The translations under genes were made by a program, and so were the position numbers. Below, one piece after another: positions 8,968 to 17,321 of a stretch of DNA of 64,000 bases. The notes under the pieces are model-generated. The model was not told the origin of the DNA. It worked only from the letters and a program-made list of their open reading frames with translations, and did no database searches. The DNA comes from a virus. The stretch covers positions 1 through 64,000 of IMG/VR virus record IMGVR_UViG_3300017748_000005. One strand, 5' to 3'. How positions within the stretch are numbered: position 1 is the stretch's first letter; every line of letters begins with the position of its first letter.

Positions 8968-8992
8968 AAAAAAAGCACCCCCGTAGGAGTGC
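8968..8992 (-). terminator. Intrinsic terminator of the capsid transcript (UACG loop)
   Basis: Read on the minus strand: GCACTCC, loop TACG, GGGGTGC, then seven T. The loop belongs to the very stable UNCG family. It lies 24 bases after the stop of the 184-residue capsid-neighbour gene. Confidence 0.85.
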
Positions 8993-9015
8993 CTTTCTTG
9001 AGTTGATTTAAGAGA

Positions 9016-9570
9016 TCAGGAACCCTGACCAGCTTCAATCTTGTAACCGAGATGGACATCTTCTGCATCAGGCGCAGGAGAATCCAAGTAGTAGCAGACT
9101 TCTACAATCACAGCGGCAGTATCACCAGCATCGACGACATTAAGGTCGGCGGAAGCAGTGGCGGTCACACCAGTGGCAGAGCCAAGTGCGGACAGCTGAG
9201 TAGAAGGGTCGTAGCTGCTAGCTGCACCATCAGGGAACGCACCACTAGAAGCAGTGAGTGTTACACCACCGGAGATTCCGGTAGCCTGAACGGTCGCAGA
9301 ACCAGTAGAAGACAGGTTCTTAGTGTTAACAGCAGTGCGATAGATCTTGGCACCAGCAGGGATGGTCAAGGTCTTATCCAAACGAGGCTTGTCGTCGCCG
9401 CGTTGGTCAGGTGAAGGTACGACCAAAGGCAGGGTGCCAGAAGACACGGTGCCGTTTGCCACATACACACCAATGACGCGGTAGAACTCAACGCCTGGAA
9501 GTGCTTCAACGCCTTGGGCCTTGTAAGCATTCAGATGGGTAACGTAGTTACCGGGAAAAATGACGGACAT
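9016..9570 (-). CDS. Capsid-associated (decoration-like) protein
   Basis: 184 residues. It is rich in Ser, Thr, Ala and Gly with many predicted beta strands (IPAGAKIYRTAVNTKN; ATGVTATASADLNVVDAG) and has no signal peptide. It directly follows the major capsid gene (11-nt gap) and ends just before a strong terminator, so capsid protein and this protein share one transcript. Placement and beta-rich character fit a capsid decoration or minor head protein. Exact family unknown. Confidence 0.6.
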   Translation of the reverse strand: MSVIFPGNYVTHLNAYKAQGVEALPGVEFYRVIGVYVANGTVSSGTLPLVVPSPDQRGDDKPRLDKTLTIPAGAKIYRTAVNTKNLSSTGSATVQATGISGGVTLTASSGAFPDGAASSYDPSTQLSALGSATGVTATASADLNVVDAGDTAAVIVEVCYYLDSPAPDAEDVHLGYKIEAGQGS

Positions 9571-9581
9571 TGTTAATTACC

Positions 9582-10730
9582 TCAATATACGAAAGAGTAA
9601 CCAACAGTGATGAAGTCCTTATTCAGAACTTCAAATCCGGCAAACAGAGACCAGATCATGATGATGAAACGAGAGAAATCGTCGTTATTGTTCAACAGGA
9701 TCTGAGCGTTGTTGCCACCGATGCCCACGCCAACAGCCTGAGGGCCGAAGAAGATCAGCTGGCTAGCTGCATAATCAGCAGCAGAAGCGTCAGAGTCAGC
9801 AACCACAAGGTTGTAGTTGGTCTCAGGGAGGTTGGTGGACTCGAACCAGCGGACGCCTTCGAAAAGGAAGCCAGAAGGCATAACGGGTTGTCCAGCAACG
9901 AAGCCAGCCTGACCGTATGCAGGACCCATGCCTTGGTAGAAGTTGGCGTTAGGGGCTTCAGCAGGAGACATCGGGTTGATCATTCCGCTACCGGGGTAAC
10001 GAGCGATCTCACGGAAGTCACTGTTTTGACGGAGATGCATCATCGCGGTTGGATCCACGATGCAGCGGTAGTAACCATCAGAGAAGGTAGGAACATTGCG
10101 CTTACGCATGTCCTTAACCACCTCAAGCAGGTCGGTGGTGACATCGAACTTGGCAGATTCACCAGTTCCGTAGGTCACACCCAGGGTTCCACCGGAACCA
10201 CCTTTGGCCTTACCACCGGGCAGGTAGTAACCACCTTGATCCTTAGAAGCAGCACCGTTGGCTTCTGCTTTCAAGAGTTCGTTAGCGAACACACGGTCGC
10301 GCCAGCGGCGATAGTCATCCAGAAGGGTCAGTGAACCGATCGACTGGTGGAAGACGTTCAGGTTGCCAGTGTCGAGAAGCAGACGCTGAGCAGTGATCAG
10401 GGTCTCACGGGCTACCTTGAAGGTAGAAGGTTGAGCAGAATCGCGGGTATCAGCAGGTCCGGTGTACTCACGAAGAGTTACCAGAACCTTGTCCTTAACG
10501 ATGTTACGTGCGGAAGAAGTTCCAAGTGTTTGGTCGGCAGTACGCTCACGAGACTCCTTGGTGCCAGGCTTACCCCAGAAGCGATAGCGGTCCAGTTGAA
10601 CTGTCTGGCCGGGTTGCTTGCTGAAGTCATGTACCACCACAGGTTCCACAGCCATCTCAATGATGTATGCCGGGTGCGGACGGTAAAGTTCTGCACCAAG
10701 AAGCTTCGGAAAATCATTATCAATCCACAT
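9582..10730 (-). CDS. Major capsid protein
   Basis: 382 residues. It has the layout of an HK97-fold capsid protein of the N4 gp56-like type: an N-terminal arm, a long helix (LDDYRRWRDRVFANELLKAEAN), a glycine-rich loop (GGYYLPGGKAKGGSGG) and a P-domain segment VPTFSDGYYRCIVDPTAMM with the following DFREIARYPG. A codon choice different from its neighbours (many CGT, AAG, ACC) suggests high expression. It is transcribed leftward with the decoration-like gene. No TANAAT box lies at the usual distance; the leader of about 100 nt contains TATATA and TATATT stretches instead. Confidence 0.8.
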   Translation of the reverse strand: MWIDNDFPKLLGAELYRPHPAYIIEMAVEPVVVHDFSKQPGQTVQLDRYRFWGKPGTKESRERTADQTLGTSSARNIVKDKVLVTLREYTGPADTRDSAQPSTFKVARETLITAQRLLLDTGNLNVFHQSIGSLTLLDDYRRWRDRVFANELLKAEANGAASKDQGGYYLPGGKAKGGSGGTLGVTYGTGESAKFDVTTDLLEVVKDMRKRNVPTFSDGYYRCIVDPTAMMHLRQNSDFREIARYPGSGMINPMSPAEAPNANFYQGMGPAYGQAGFVAGQPVMPSGFLFEGVRWFESTNLPETNYNLVVADSDASAADYAASQLIFFGPQAVGVGIGGNNAQILLNNNDDFSRFIIMIWSLFAGFEVLNKDFITVGYSFVY

Positions 10731-10839
10731 GGGATAATAACTCCAAAACTAAAAGGTTTATTGCGACGTGTTTGTCACATACATCAACTATATATGTGTT
10801 TAAGATAATATATAAGATATACCTCAAAATACTGTGGTT

Positions 10840-11202
10840 ATGGAATTTATAGATAGCAATGAATGGGTGCCTATTCATACCCTCCCAGGATTTGAATGCT
10901 GCATTGAATATTACGTAAGTAAGACCGGATTAGTTAAATCTACCAAGGGTTTAGTTGAGAGAGTGCTTAAACCTAAAACCAGTAAACGCGGATATCTATC
11001 TGTTAATCTAACTCAACGTATTGGACGTAAAACTACAATATCAGTTTATATTCATAAGCTGGTAGCTTTGGCTTTCCTGCCAACTGCACCTACTCCTTAT
11101 GGACGTAAAAAAGGCTGTAGCGGTATTACTCATATCAATGGAGATCGTTCCAATTGCAGCGTAGGTAATTTAAAGTGGTCTACTCGTAATCATCTACAAT
11201 AG
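10840..11202 (+). CDS. NUMOD4-HNH homing endonuclease
   Basis: 120 residues from the ATG at 10840; GTG 10834 is an alternative. The N-terminus EWVPIHTLPGFECCIEYYVSK matches the NUMOD4 DNA-binding motif. The C-terminal part contains the HNH_3 pattern ITHINGDRSNCSVGNLKWST. NUMOD4-HNH proteins cut DNA site-specifically and spread selfishly. It sits on the opposite strand between the capsid gene and an Ig-like protein gene, so it is free-standing and not inside an intron. Small, AT-rich and oriented against its surroundings, it is likely an insertion. Confidence 0.85.
   Translation: MEFIDSNEWVPIHTLPGFECCIEYYVSKTGLVKSTKGLVERVLKPKTSKRGYLSVNLTQRIGRKTTISVYIHKLVALAFLPTAPTPYGRKKGCSGITHINGDRSNCSVGNLKWSTRNHLQ
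11195..11200 (+). promoter_or_regulatory. TACAAT late-type -10 box
   Basis: TACAAT on the plus strand at the end of the HNH gene, 30 nt before the Ig-like protein gene. It would let that late gene be expressed independently. Confidence 0.4.
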
Positions 11203-11230
11203 AAATACTGCTTCAATATATAAACCTATC

Positions 11231-11890
11231 ATGGCTGACAGACTTACCCTCAAAGGTTATAAAGTAGTTACCGGACAGACAGGCTCTGACCTTAGTTGGG
11301 TTCAGCCTATGAAAGGAGGTGACTTTCACTTATTTCCTCGTTGGTGGAACAAGAAAAACACTGTGCAGTATGAGGCCGTAACTATTTTTAGACTTTCTCG
11401 GGCTGCGGGAGATCTTGATATTGTAATCCCTACATCACTTCAATCTAAACTTGAAATTATGTGGGATGATGCAACTGAATCATTTAAGTTTCCTTACCAC
11501 CGAGGAATCGAACGCATTGGTATATATGCAGCGAATGGGTCAACATTGCTACAGGAATATCAGTTCTCTCGCATCGCTGGAGGTTCTGTACTGAAACGCT
11601 CTCTGACTAATTTGCCTTCGCCTACTATTGGCAATGCATCTATTACCGGATCTGCCACAGCTGATGTTGGAATTTCCCAGAACTACTCAATTGCTTTTGA
11701 TGGTGATGCAGGAGATGCTGTCTACGCATGGACCACATCAGATAGCTCAGCAGCATTGTTGAATGAGAACACCGCTACATTAAGCGTAGTCTTCAGTGCT
11801 GAGGGTGATTACGACATTTCTTGCACAATCACTTCTGTTCTTTCTAGTGATACTCCAGTCGCTGAAACCTTCTCAGTAACTGCTACCTAA
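11231..11890 (+). CDS. Capsid-region decoration protein with C-terminal Ig/PKD-like domain
   Basis: 219 residues. The N-terminal domain (residues 1-125) is unknown, with GGDFHLFPRWWNKKN and IERIGIYAANGSTLLQEYQF strands. Residues 130-219 look like a PKD/Ig-like beta sandwich (ISQNYSIAFDGDAGDAVYAWTTS ... VVFSAEGDYDISCTIT). Such domains decorate capsids and fibres and can bind glycans. It is rightward inside a leftward structural cluster and ends tail-to-tail with an 18-bp overlap of the 234-residue gene. Confidence 0.6.
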   Translation: MADRLTLKGYKVVTGQTGSDLSWVQPMKGGDFHLFPRWWNKKNTVQYEAVTIFRLSRAAGDLDIVIPTSLQSKLEIMWDDATESFKFPYHRGIERIGIYAANGSTLLQEYQFSRIAGGSVLKRSLTNLPSPTIGNASITGSATADVGISQNYSIAFDGDAGDAVYAWTTSDSSAALLNENTATLSVVFSAEGDYDISCTITSVLSSDTPVAETFSVTAT

Positions 11891-12577
11891 TTTAGTAAGC
11901 ACTGAATCTCTCTCACTTGCGTTTAGATCAAGCAAAGAGACATACCTTTCACCGATCGTCACTCTTATTTTGTAAGGGAGGCGTCGGTTTTTTCTTGCGT
12001 GGATGCCTACAAAGAAACACCCTTGTGAAGAGACAAATGCATTGTCATCTGACACGGGGTGCCGATCTTCAGTGTATAACGTGATATCTACGTGATTGTC
12101 TATATAGATATTGTTAGTTCCAATGTTTTCCAGTTGAATGTCTACTATTGGCAAGTAGAGCTGAGCAAGAGGTGAGAATAGAGTGGATGGAGCATAGTCA
12201 TTGACTGATGACAAATCTAAGCTATCGTTTAACGCTGCTCCTGTATACACACTAGTTTCGGCAAGTGGAAGAACCAAGTGTGGTATGTACCCATCAGAAT
12301 CAGCTTTCACATTTGTAAGATCAGTTGGGAGAGATTCATTCAAAATATTCAAATCAATTTTAATGAATTCATTCTCAACGCCAAAGAGACCTACTTCTCC
12401 TGTAAGAATAAAGGTTGACGGAGCAACCGTGACCCGGCGTGAATTTGCATTAACTAAGGTATTACCACTGGAATAGTTGATCGACTTGTTAGCCGAAACA
12501 TTGGCAGGGTTTGTATTGTCGCTACCACCGTAAGTGTTACGTATTCGCCTAACAGCATCAGTTACATCCTGTCTCAT
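11873..12577 (-). CDS. Virion structural protein (hypothetical)
   Basis: 234 residues. The N-terminal 15 residues form a charged helix (MRQDVTDAVRRIRNTYGG). The rest is beta-rich, with LPIVDIQLENIGTNNIYIDN and KIRVTIGERYVSL strands and a conserved-looking acidic surface. No family recognised; position between sigma factor and capsid genes suggests a head or neck protein. A TAAAAT box lies 28 nt upstream. Confidence 0.5.
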   Translation of the reverse strand: MRQDVTDAVRRIRNTYGGSDNTNPANVSANKSINYSSGNTLVNANSRRVTVAPSTFILTGEVGLFGVENEFIKIDLNILNESLPTDLTNVKADSDGYIPHLVLPLAETSVYTGAALNDSLDLSSVNDYAPSTLFSPLAQLYLPIVDIQLENIGTNNIYIDNHVDITLYTEDRHPVSDDNAFVSSQGCFFVGIHARKNRRLPYKIRVTIGERYVSLLDLNASERDSVLTKLGSSY

Positions 12578-12604
12578 GTCAACCCATACTTAGGTGGTAT
12601 CTCT

Positions 12605-12610
12605 ATTTTA
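12605..12610 (-). promoter_or_regulatory. TAAAAT late-type -10 box
   Basis: TAAAAT on the minus strand, 28 nt before the 234-residue gene. Confidence 0.4.
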
Positions 12611-12624
12611 AACTACATACATTC

Positions 12625-13563
12625 TCATAGATATTCTGCGATTTGACTGCCATTTTCACGCAGACTTCTTAATGCCTTGTGTTCAAGAGTTCGCACGCGA
12701 TCACGACTCATATTGAGTACCTGCCCAATCGCGGTCATAGATAGTGGCTCCAAAATCTCATCACCAATTCCATAACGCATGCTAATTACTTCTGCTTGCA
12801 ATCTAGGCAGCATCGTAATTTCATTTCGAATATCTTCTTTAATGCACGCTGCTTCTAAGTTAATGTCTGGAGTCTGATCTTCATCTTCCAGCATGTCCAC
12901 AAGCGCTGTGTCGTGGTTCTCTCCAATCTTGATTTCTAAAGATGTTGGTTGACGAGCCTTGCACATCAAGTCTTTGACCTCATCTTGTGTCATGTTTAAC
13001 TCTTCGGCCAGTTCAGCTACGGTTGGTAAATATCCATTGAGCTGACTCAATTCACGCTGGGCTTTCTTAAGTTTGTTGAGGTTCTCCGTAACGTGGATTG
13101 GTAGGCGGATCGCTCTACTCTTCTCCGCGATGGCACGAGTGATCCCTTGGCGAATCCACCAATATGCGTAGGTAGAAAACTTATAGCCACGACCAGGATC
13201 AAACTTTTCAACACCACGGATAAGGCCAATTGTTCCCTCTTGAATGATATCCAAAAGTTCCATATTCCGTTTCGTATACTTCTTTGCAACACTAACGACC
13301 AACCGTAAGTTTGCAGTAACCATTTTGTCTTTCGCTCGGGCACCATCACGAAGCTCACGCAATACTTGCCGAACTGGTATATCAAGTGATTCAGCTAAAC
13401 CTGCATTGTCAAGTTCAAGCTCTTTCTTCATTTCGTTCAGTTCAATAAGTCTTTGAACTTTTCGACCAAGCAAAATCTCTTCATCATGAGCAAGCAAGGG
13501 TATCCTGCCAATGTCCTTAAGATAAGCTCTTACTGGATCACTAGTTATTTTTTGTTGGGGCAT
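12625..13563 (-). CDS. Complete host-like sigma-70 factor (RpoD/SigA-like group 1/2)
   Basis: 312 residues with all the core regions of a primary-type sigma factor. Region 1.2 is DPVRAYLKDIGRIPLL. Regions 2.1-2.4 run from LRLVVSVAKKYTKRN through GTIGLIRGVEKFDPGRGYKF to STYAYWWIRQGITRAIAEKS. Region 3 is ENLNKLKKAQRELSQLNG. Region 4.2 is SMTAIGQVLNMSRDRVRTLE. Region 1.1 is absent, as in cyanobacterial group 2 factors. It would recruit host RNA polymerase, probably to late phage promoters, since no phage RNA polymerase is in the window. Its own gene carries a TAGAAT box 24 nt upstream, so it may be autoregulated. It differs from the short T4 gp55-type factor of cyanomyoviruses. Confidence 0.93.
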   Translation of the reverse strand: MPQQKITSDPVRAYLKDIGRIPLLAHDEEILLGRKVQRLIELNEMKKELELDNAGLAESLDIPVRQVLRELRDGARAKDKMVTANLRLVVSVAKKYTKRNMELLDIIQEGTIGLIRGVEKFDPGRGYKFSTYAYWWIRQGITRAIAEKSRAIRLPIHVTENLNKLKKAQRELSQLNGYLPTVAELAEELNMTQDEVKDLMCKARQPTSLEIKIGENHDTALVDMLEDEDQTPDINLEAACIKEDIRNEITMLPRLQAEVISMRYGIGDEILEPLSMTAIGQVLNMSRDRVRTLEHKALRSLRENGSQIAEYL

Positions 13564-13586
13564 ATTTTCACTTAAAGTATGCTTTA

Positions 13587-13592
13587 ATTCTA
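13587..13592 (-). promoter_or_regulatory. TAGAAT late-type -10 box of the sigma gene
   Basis: TAGAAT on the minus strand, 24 nt before the sigma factor gene. Confidence 0.5.
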
Positions 13593-13612
13593 TACCCTAA
13601 ATGTTATTTTGT

Positions 13613-13918
13613 CTATCCCCTTAGCATCGCAAATCTAACACTTTCGATCGGAGGCTCTTCTCTGCCCTCCATACTCTCCACTGCCATTGCCTGTGCAGCA
13701 TGTTCGTTAAATCCTTTGGATTTGTAGTTTGCTAAGTATTTTTCATATAGCTCAATCGAGCTATCAAAATCTTCGCCATGATTTATCATCTCAGCTGCCA
13801 GGTGATTGGCAGCTTGATCTTCCACTCCATCAGATTTTAGATGCTTCCATATAGCCTGAAATACTTCAGGAGATACTTCACTTTCATCGCCAGCAAATCT
13901 TTCGCAAGAGCAACCCAC
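13613..13918 (-). CDS. Small helical protein, unknown
   Basis: 101 residues, acidic and largely helical. It begins MGCSCERFAGDES with two early cysteines; this is not a lipoprotein signal because no hydrophobic segment precedes them. It contains DSSIELYEKYLANYKSKGFNEHAAQAM. A TACAAT box lies 24 nt upstream, placing it in the late class. Function unknown. Confidence 0.5.
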   Translation of the reverse strand: MGCSCERFAGDESEVSPEVFQAIWKHLKSDGVEDQAANHLAAEMINHGEDFDSSIELYEKYLANYKSKGFNEHAAQAMAVESMEGREEPPIESVRFAMLRG

Positions 13919-13941
13919 AGCTTTATATATTCACTATCAAT

Positions 13942-13947
13942 ATTGTA
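13942..13947 (-). promoter_or_regulatory. TACAAT late-type -10 box
   Basis: TACAAT on the minus strand, 24 nt before the 101-residue gene. Confidence 0.5.
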
Positions 13948-13962
13948 GTAAATTTATATTTA

Positions 13963-14421
13963 TCAAGCCATTTTTGGTACGCCTAGATTTTGGCCTTTTC
14001 TCAAACGTGCTTTAAATTCGGGTCCAGCCATTGGGTCCGAAGTAACAGCGTGAAGTTCACTCAAGTACTTACCACCTGACGGGGTGGTGTTCTCAATAAT
14101 GTTTGCCATCAACGAATTGAGTCCAGTCTGAACTTTATGCTTTTTATCGCTATCGGCTAGCCTCATTTCACGTATATCATCGTTGGCCTTAATCAGTTCG
14201 CCAGGACCCATGGCCAATTCCATATCGCGCCGTTGGTTCTGCAACATGTAATTTTGCTGTGCAAAAGCTTGATTCTCAGCTTCAACCTTTGAGGCAAGCC
14301 CACCATCATCACGTCCGCTTAAACCTTGGCCTCCAGGCATCATTGCGCCGTAGCCACGCATTGCTTCGTTGTCATTCATCTCATGACGAGAAGGACCACC
14401 GGGACGCATTAAGAAACTCAT
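13963..14421 (-). CDS. Helical virion or assembly protein (hypothetical)
   Basis: 152 residues. The N-terminal third is Gly/Met-rich and disordered. The centre is a long helix (EAENQAFAQQNYMLQNQRRDMELAM). The C-terminus is basic (FKARLRKGQNLGVPKMA). It follows the scaffold gene, so a head-assembly role is possible. A TACAAT box lies 25 nt upstream. Confidence 0.45.
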   Translation of the reverse strand: MSFLMRPGGPSRHEMNDNEAMRGYGAMMPGGQGLSGRDDGGLASKVEAENQAFAQQNYMLQNQRRDMELAMGPGELIKANDDIREMRLADSDKKHKVQTGLNSLMANIIENTTPSGGKYLSELHAVTSDPMAGPEFKARLRKGQNLGVPKMA

Positions 14422-14445
14422 GTCTACTTACTGTTCATTATTTAT

Positions 14446-14451
14446 ATTGTA
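14446..14451 (-). promoter_or_regulatory. TACAAT late-type -10 box
   Basis: TACAAT on the minus strand, 25 nt before the 152-residue gene. Confidence 0.5.
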
Positions 14452-14486
14452 GGGGATGTGAATACAACCCCTACGTTTTACTTAGA

Positions 14487-15527
14487 TCACATGTCTTGGA
14501 TCAGAGCCTTGGTCTGGAATGCAGCGCCAGGAGCCTGTGACAGGTACTTCCATGCATTCTCAGGAGAGGAATCCATCATCTCGCTGAATCCGTTCCAGAA
14601 GTTACGAGCATCGTTACCGGGTGCCTGTCCTGGAGTTGGCATTTCCATTTGAGGACGCTGGAATGCTGCAGGAACTTGGCGTTGCTCTTGAGCTGCAATT
14701 TCAGCTTCAAACTGAGCACGTGCGTTGTGAGCGGCAGATGCGGCTGCTTCTTCGGCAGTCTCGGTCGGATAAGGACCATTTGCACCGAAGAAGTCGTTGA
14801 CGTAATCAGCAAGAATGTCTGGATCAGTCAGCATGATGTTCATAGCTGCACGCTCTTCACCGGCTGCATTCAGCATCAGGTTCATTGCCTGGCCAGTCTT
14901 GACTTGCTCGATCAGAGCATCTTCAACAGCGCATGCATACTCATTAAGCAGAGCAGGAGCTTCTGCACCAAAATGCTCAAGAACCTCAAGGCTTGTATCG
15001 GAGACTTGGCTCAGATATGAATCACTTGCGCTTCCTGCGGCTTGAGCCTGTTGGACGCTGGGGCTGCTGAGGTACTGGGCTTGAGCCAGGGCGGCCAATT
15101 GGGCCTGGTCCGCGAGCACCTGCTCCGAATACGCCGGGGTTGAAGCTTGGGGACTGAACGTCTGGGGTGCCGAATACTGGGCTTGCTGCTGTTGCTGAAT
15201 TGAACCCAAGGGTGCTTGGAAGCTGGCCTGTGGGGTCGGTGTCTGGTAAGCCGAGTACGGAGCCTGGGCTTGGGATTGGCTGGGCGTATTCAGACTTGCG
15301 CTCAAAGCCTGGAAGGCTTCCTGCCATGGATTGCCCTGAGCTGCCGGGGCCGCCTGCTGTTGGTAAACCGGAGCCGGAGCTGCCGGTGCTTGAACCGTCG
15401 TCGGTGACGCCTGGTAGCTTAATCCTGCGCTCATCGCGGATGGACTGGCCGCGCTCGGAGCGGAGCCTGTCGGCATCGCTGAGCTTGCTGGGGCGGTTGT
15501 CGCTACTGCTTGGTTGATACCTTCCAC
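14487..15527 (-). CDS. Probable capsid scaffolding protein overlapping the portal gene
   Basis: 346 residues from a GTG at 15525-15527. Residues 1-165 are a low-complexity Ala/Gln/Pro/Ser arm encoded out of frame over the 3' end of the portal gene. Residues 170-346 are acidic and helical (LLNEYACAVEDALIEQVKTG; DPDILADYVNDFFGANG; NFWNGFSEMMDSSPENAW), as in scaffolding proteins. The start is supported by a strong Shine-Dalgarno (AAGGAG, ten bases upstream) inside the portal coding region. Position between portal and capsid genes is the classical scaffold position. The protein probably directs shell assembly and then leaves the head. Confidence 0.75.
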   Translation of the reverse strand: MEGINQAVATTAPASSAMPTGSAPSAASPSAMSAGLSYQASPTTVQAPAAPAPVYQQQAAPAAQGNPWQEAFQALSASLNTPSQSQAQAPYSAYQTPTPQASFQAPLGSIQQQQQAQYSAPQTFSPQASTPAYSEQVLADQAQLAALAQAQYLSSPSVQQAQAAGSASDSYLSQVSDTSLEVLEHFGAEAPALLNEYACAVEDALIEQVKTGQAMNLMLNAAGEERAAMNIMLTDPDILADYVNDFFGANGPYPTETAEEAAASAAHNARAQFEAEIAAQEQRQVPAAFQRPQMEMPTPGQAPGNDARNFWNGFSEMMDSSPENAWKYLSQAPGAAFQTKALIQDM

Positions 15528-17289
15528 TGTAACTTAACTCCTTACGTAAAAATTCGAGAGATCTATATAGGAAACCTGTGATATCTAGGTTGGGATCTGA
15601 TGCCAACGGTAGATTCGGTGTTTGAGGATGAGGCAATTGATATAATTGTCCCAACAAGCCGATAAAAGATTGCAGGCTTTGTTGAGTTTGTTGAACCATT
15701 CTAAACGGATACCCAGAAAGCATTGCTGCTCTCTCTTCATCTGTTTTTCCTGGGAAGAGGTACTTGAGTGCCTCAATCGAATCAACACCTAGTTCTTGAA
15801 GGTTTCTGACGACAATACTGTTATTAAGTATGTCTTGAGTGTCATCTTCAAAGACTTCGCCGGTCCACCGCCAAGAAACTTTAGTGTTTCCGTCAGGGAT
15901 AAGACCAACTACTCCTGGAGGGATGTCTCCTGCATCAAGTTTAGCACGGAACTGTTCATCCCTAGCTTTGAGAAAATCAGCCTGAAAAATATTATATGTT
16001 GCTAATGCTTTCTCATATCCCTGTTCGTCATTAGCAAATTCTTCTCTCAAAGGTATAACCGGCTTCTCTAGACCTGCAGCTCGTGCGAAGGATTCCTCAA
16101 ACAGGAATTCCTCGTGTTGAATCATCATAGAGAAGGTCTTGCATAACCCGAACTCAAACATCGACTTTGCTTTTTTCTCTGCAGTAGCCGCAACTCGTCC
16201 ATACAGAGATTTAATTTCATATGCAGTCGATGCAGTGTTAATGTCAATATCATCCACTCCGCCTAGAGCGAGGCGAATTTCACTGCGATACTGTTTTACA
16301 TATAGGTTCTGATCACCGCTAACAGCATCAGGTGTCATGTAACTGACACGATCTGTGGGTTCTAGGTTTGCAATGACCCTAGGCACCTTGATTTGACCAT
16401 CTAATGGCGAGGGTCCCCCAAAGGGCATACCCGGTGCCGACATTGGTTTGAAACCGGCAGCAGATGAAATGGTGGGACGGGATGCACCGTCATTCCCACT
16501 TTCAACAATGTCATGTTTAGGTCTGCTGGATACCAACGTTGGGTTGCCGAAGAACTTCATGTTCTTTCGGACATTACGCACAAGTTCATCATGGAACATG
16601 ATCTGATGGCTAAGCCAATCAAACTCACCACGCCCTGTAGTTTCTCCTGTGCAATCAAGATGGTTGAAGATTTCTACAGCAGGAATGAACCCAAGACTAT
16701 TTGTCAAAGTCTCTGTTTGACCAGGCTTCTGCTGAGCCATATAGCCTGTATTATTATCATCAAATTCAATCTTCTCATCAGAGATTGTTTGTTCAATACG
16801 ATCTTTGTATACCGACAATCTGATGTACTTTTTCCGACCACCACGTCGCGATGACTGGCCATATTGGGAAGAAGACATTTGTCCTCCGAACCCTTTCCCT
16901 TTTACAGCAAAACTATAAATGAGTACAACATTATTGATTTCGTTATTTTGATCTCGATAACAACGATAGCGGTCCTTCGGGAAATAAAGTAATTGATAGC
17001 TTTCGCCGGATGGGCGGAAGTAGAACAAACCCTGACCATCACACAAGAAATGATCGATGATGCTGTCAAGCTTCATCTCAAGCATGTTGGTGTCGTAGAT
17101 ACTTTTCAAGAAATCACGACGCTTGCCGTAGGAATCTTGCTCACAATAAAATTCAATACCTCTACGGAGAATGAACGTACGCATCTGAGCTAGATGCGAC
17201 GCAACAATCATTGTGTCAGTGTTTGTATCTCCACGACGGGCTTTGGCAGATTCTAGGATCTCCTGAAACTGTGGATTAATGTTACTCAT
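15022..17289 (-). CDS. Portal protein
   Basis: 755 residues. The N-terminal half has typical portal features: FYCEQDSYGKRRDFLKSIYD, DSIIDHFLCDGQGLFYFRPSG, RYRCYRDQNNEINNVVLIYS. The stem-like helical middle includes RLALGGVDDIDINTASTAYE. From about residue 585 the protein is disordered, Gly/Ser/Pro-rich, ending in a basic tail (RPTGSSRRKRK). The last 506 bases also encode the scaffold N-terminus in another frame. It forms the dodecameric DNA entry ring at one capsid vertex. A TAGAGT box 21 nt upstream is a weak promoter candidate. Confidence 0.8.
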   Translation of the reverse strand: MSNINPQFQEILESAKARRGDTNTDTMIVASHLAQMRTFILRRGIEFYCEQDSYGKRRDFLKSIYDTNMLEMKLDSIIDHFLCDGQGLFYFRPSGESYQLLYFPKDRYRCYRDQNNEINNVVLIYSFAVKGKGFGGQMSSSQYGQSSRRGGRKKYIRLSVYKDRIEQTISDEKIEFDDNNTGYMAQQKPGQTETLTNSLGFIPAVEIFNHLDCTGETTGRGEFDWLSHQIMFHDELVRNVRKNMKFFGNPTLVSSRPKHDIVESGNDGASRPTISSAAGFKPMSAPGMPFGGPSPLDGQIKVPRVIANLEPTDRVSYMTPDAVSGDQNLYVKQYRSEIRLALGGVDDIDINTASTAYEIKSLYGRVAATAEKKAKSMFEFGLCKTFSMMIQHEEFLFEESFARAAGLEKPVIPLREEFANDEQGYEKALATYNIFQADFLKARDEQFRAKLDAGDIPPGVVGLIPDGNTKVSWRWTGEVFEDDTQDILNNSIVVRNLQELGVDSIEALKYLFPGKTDEERAAMLSGYPFRMVQQTQQSLQSFIGLLGQLYQLPHPQTPNLPLASDPNLDITGFLYRSLEFLRKELSYSGRYQPSSSDNRPSKLSDADRLRSERGQSIRDERRIKLPGVTDDGSSTGSSGSGLPTAGGPGSSGQSMAGSLPGFERKSEYAQPIPSPGSVLGLPDTDPTGQLPSTLGFNSATAASPVFGTPDVQSPSFNPGVFGAGARGPGPIGRPGSSPVPQQPQRPTGSSRRKRK

Positions 17290-17321
17290 ATTTAGCCCTG
17301 TTTACCTTTACTCTAGCGTTA

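Noticed and set aside
9570-10334. Rightward 254-codon ORF opposite the capsid gene
   Set aside because: It is fully antisense to the major capsid protein, with no motif, no Shine-Dalgarno and a composition explained by codon bias of the capsid gene.
10840-11202. Intron with homing endonuclease
   Set aside because: The HNH gene lies between complete genes on the opposite strand, so no host gene is split.
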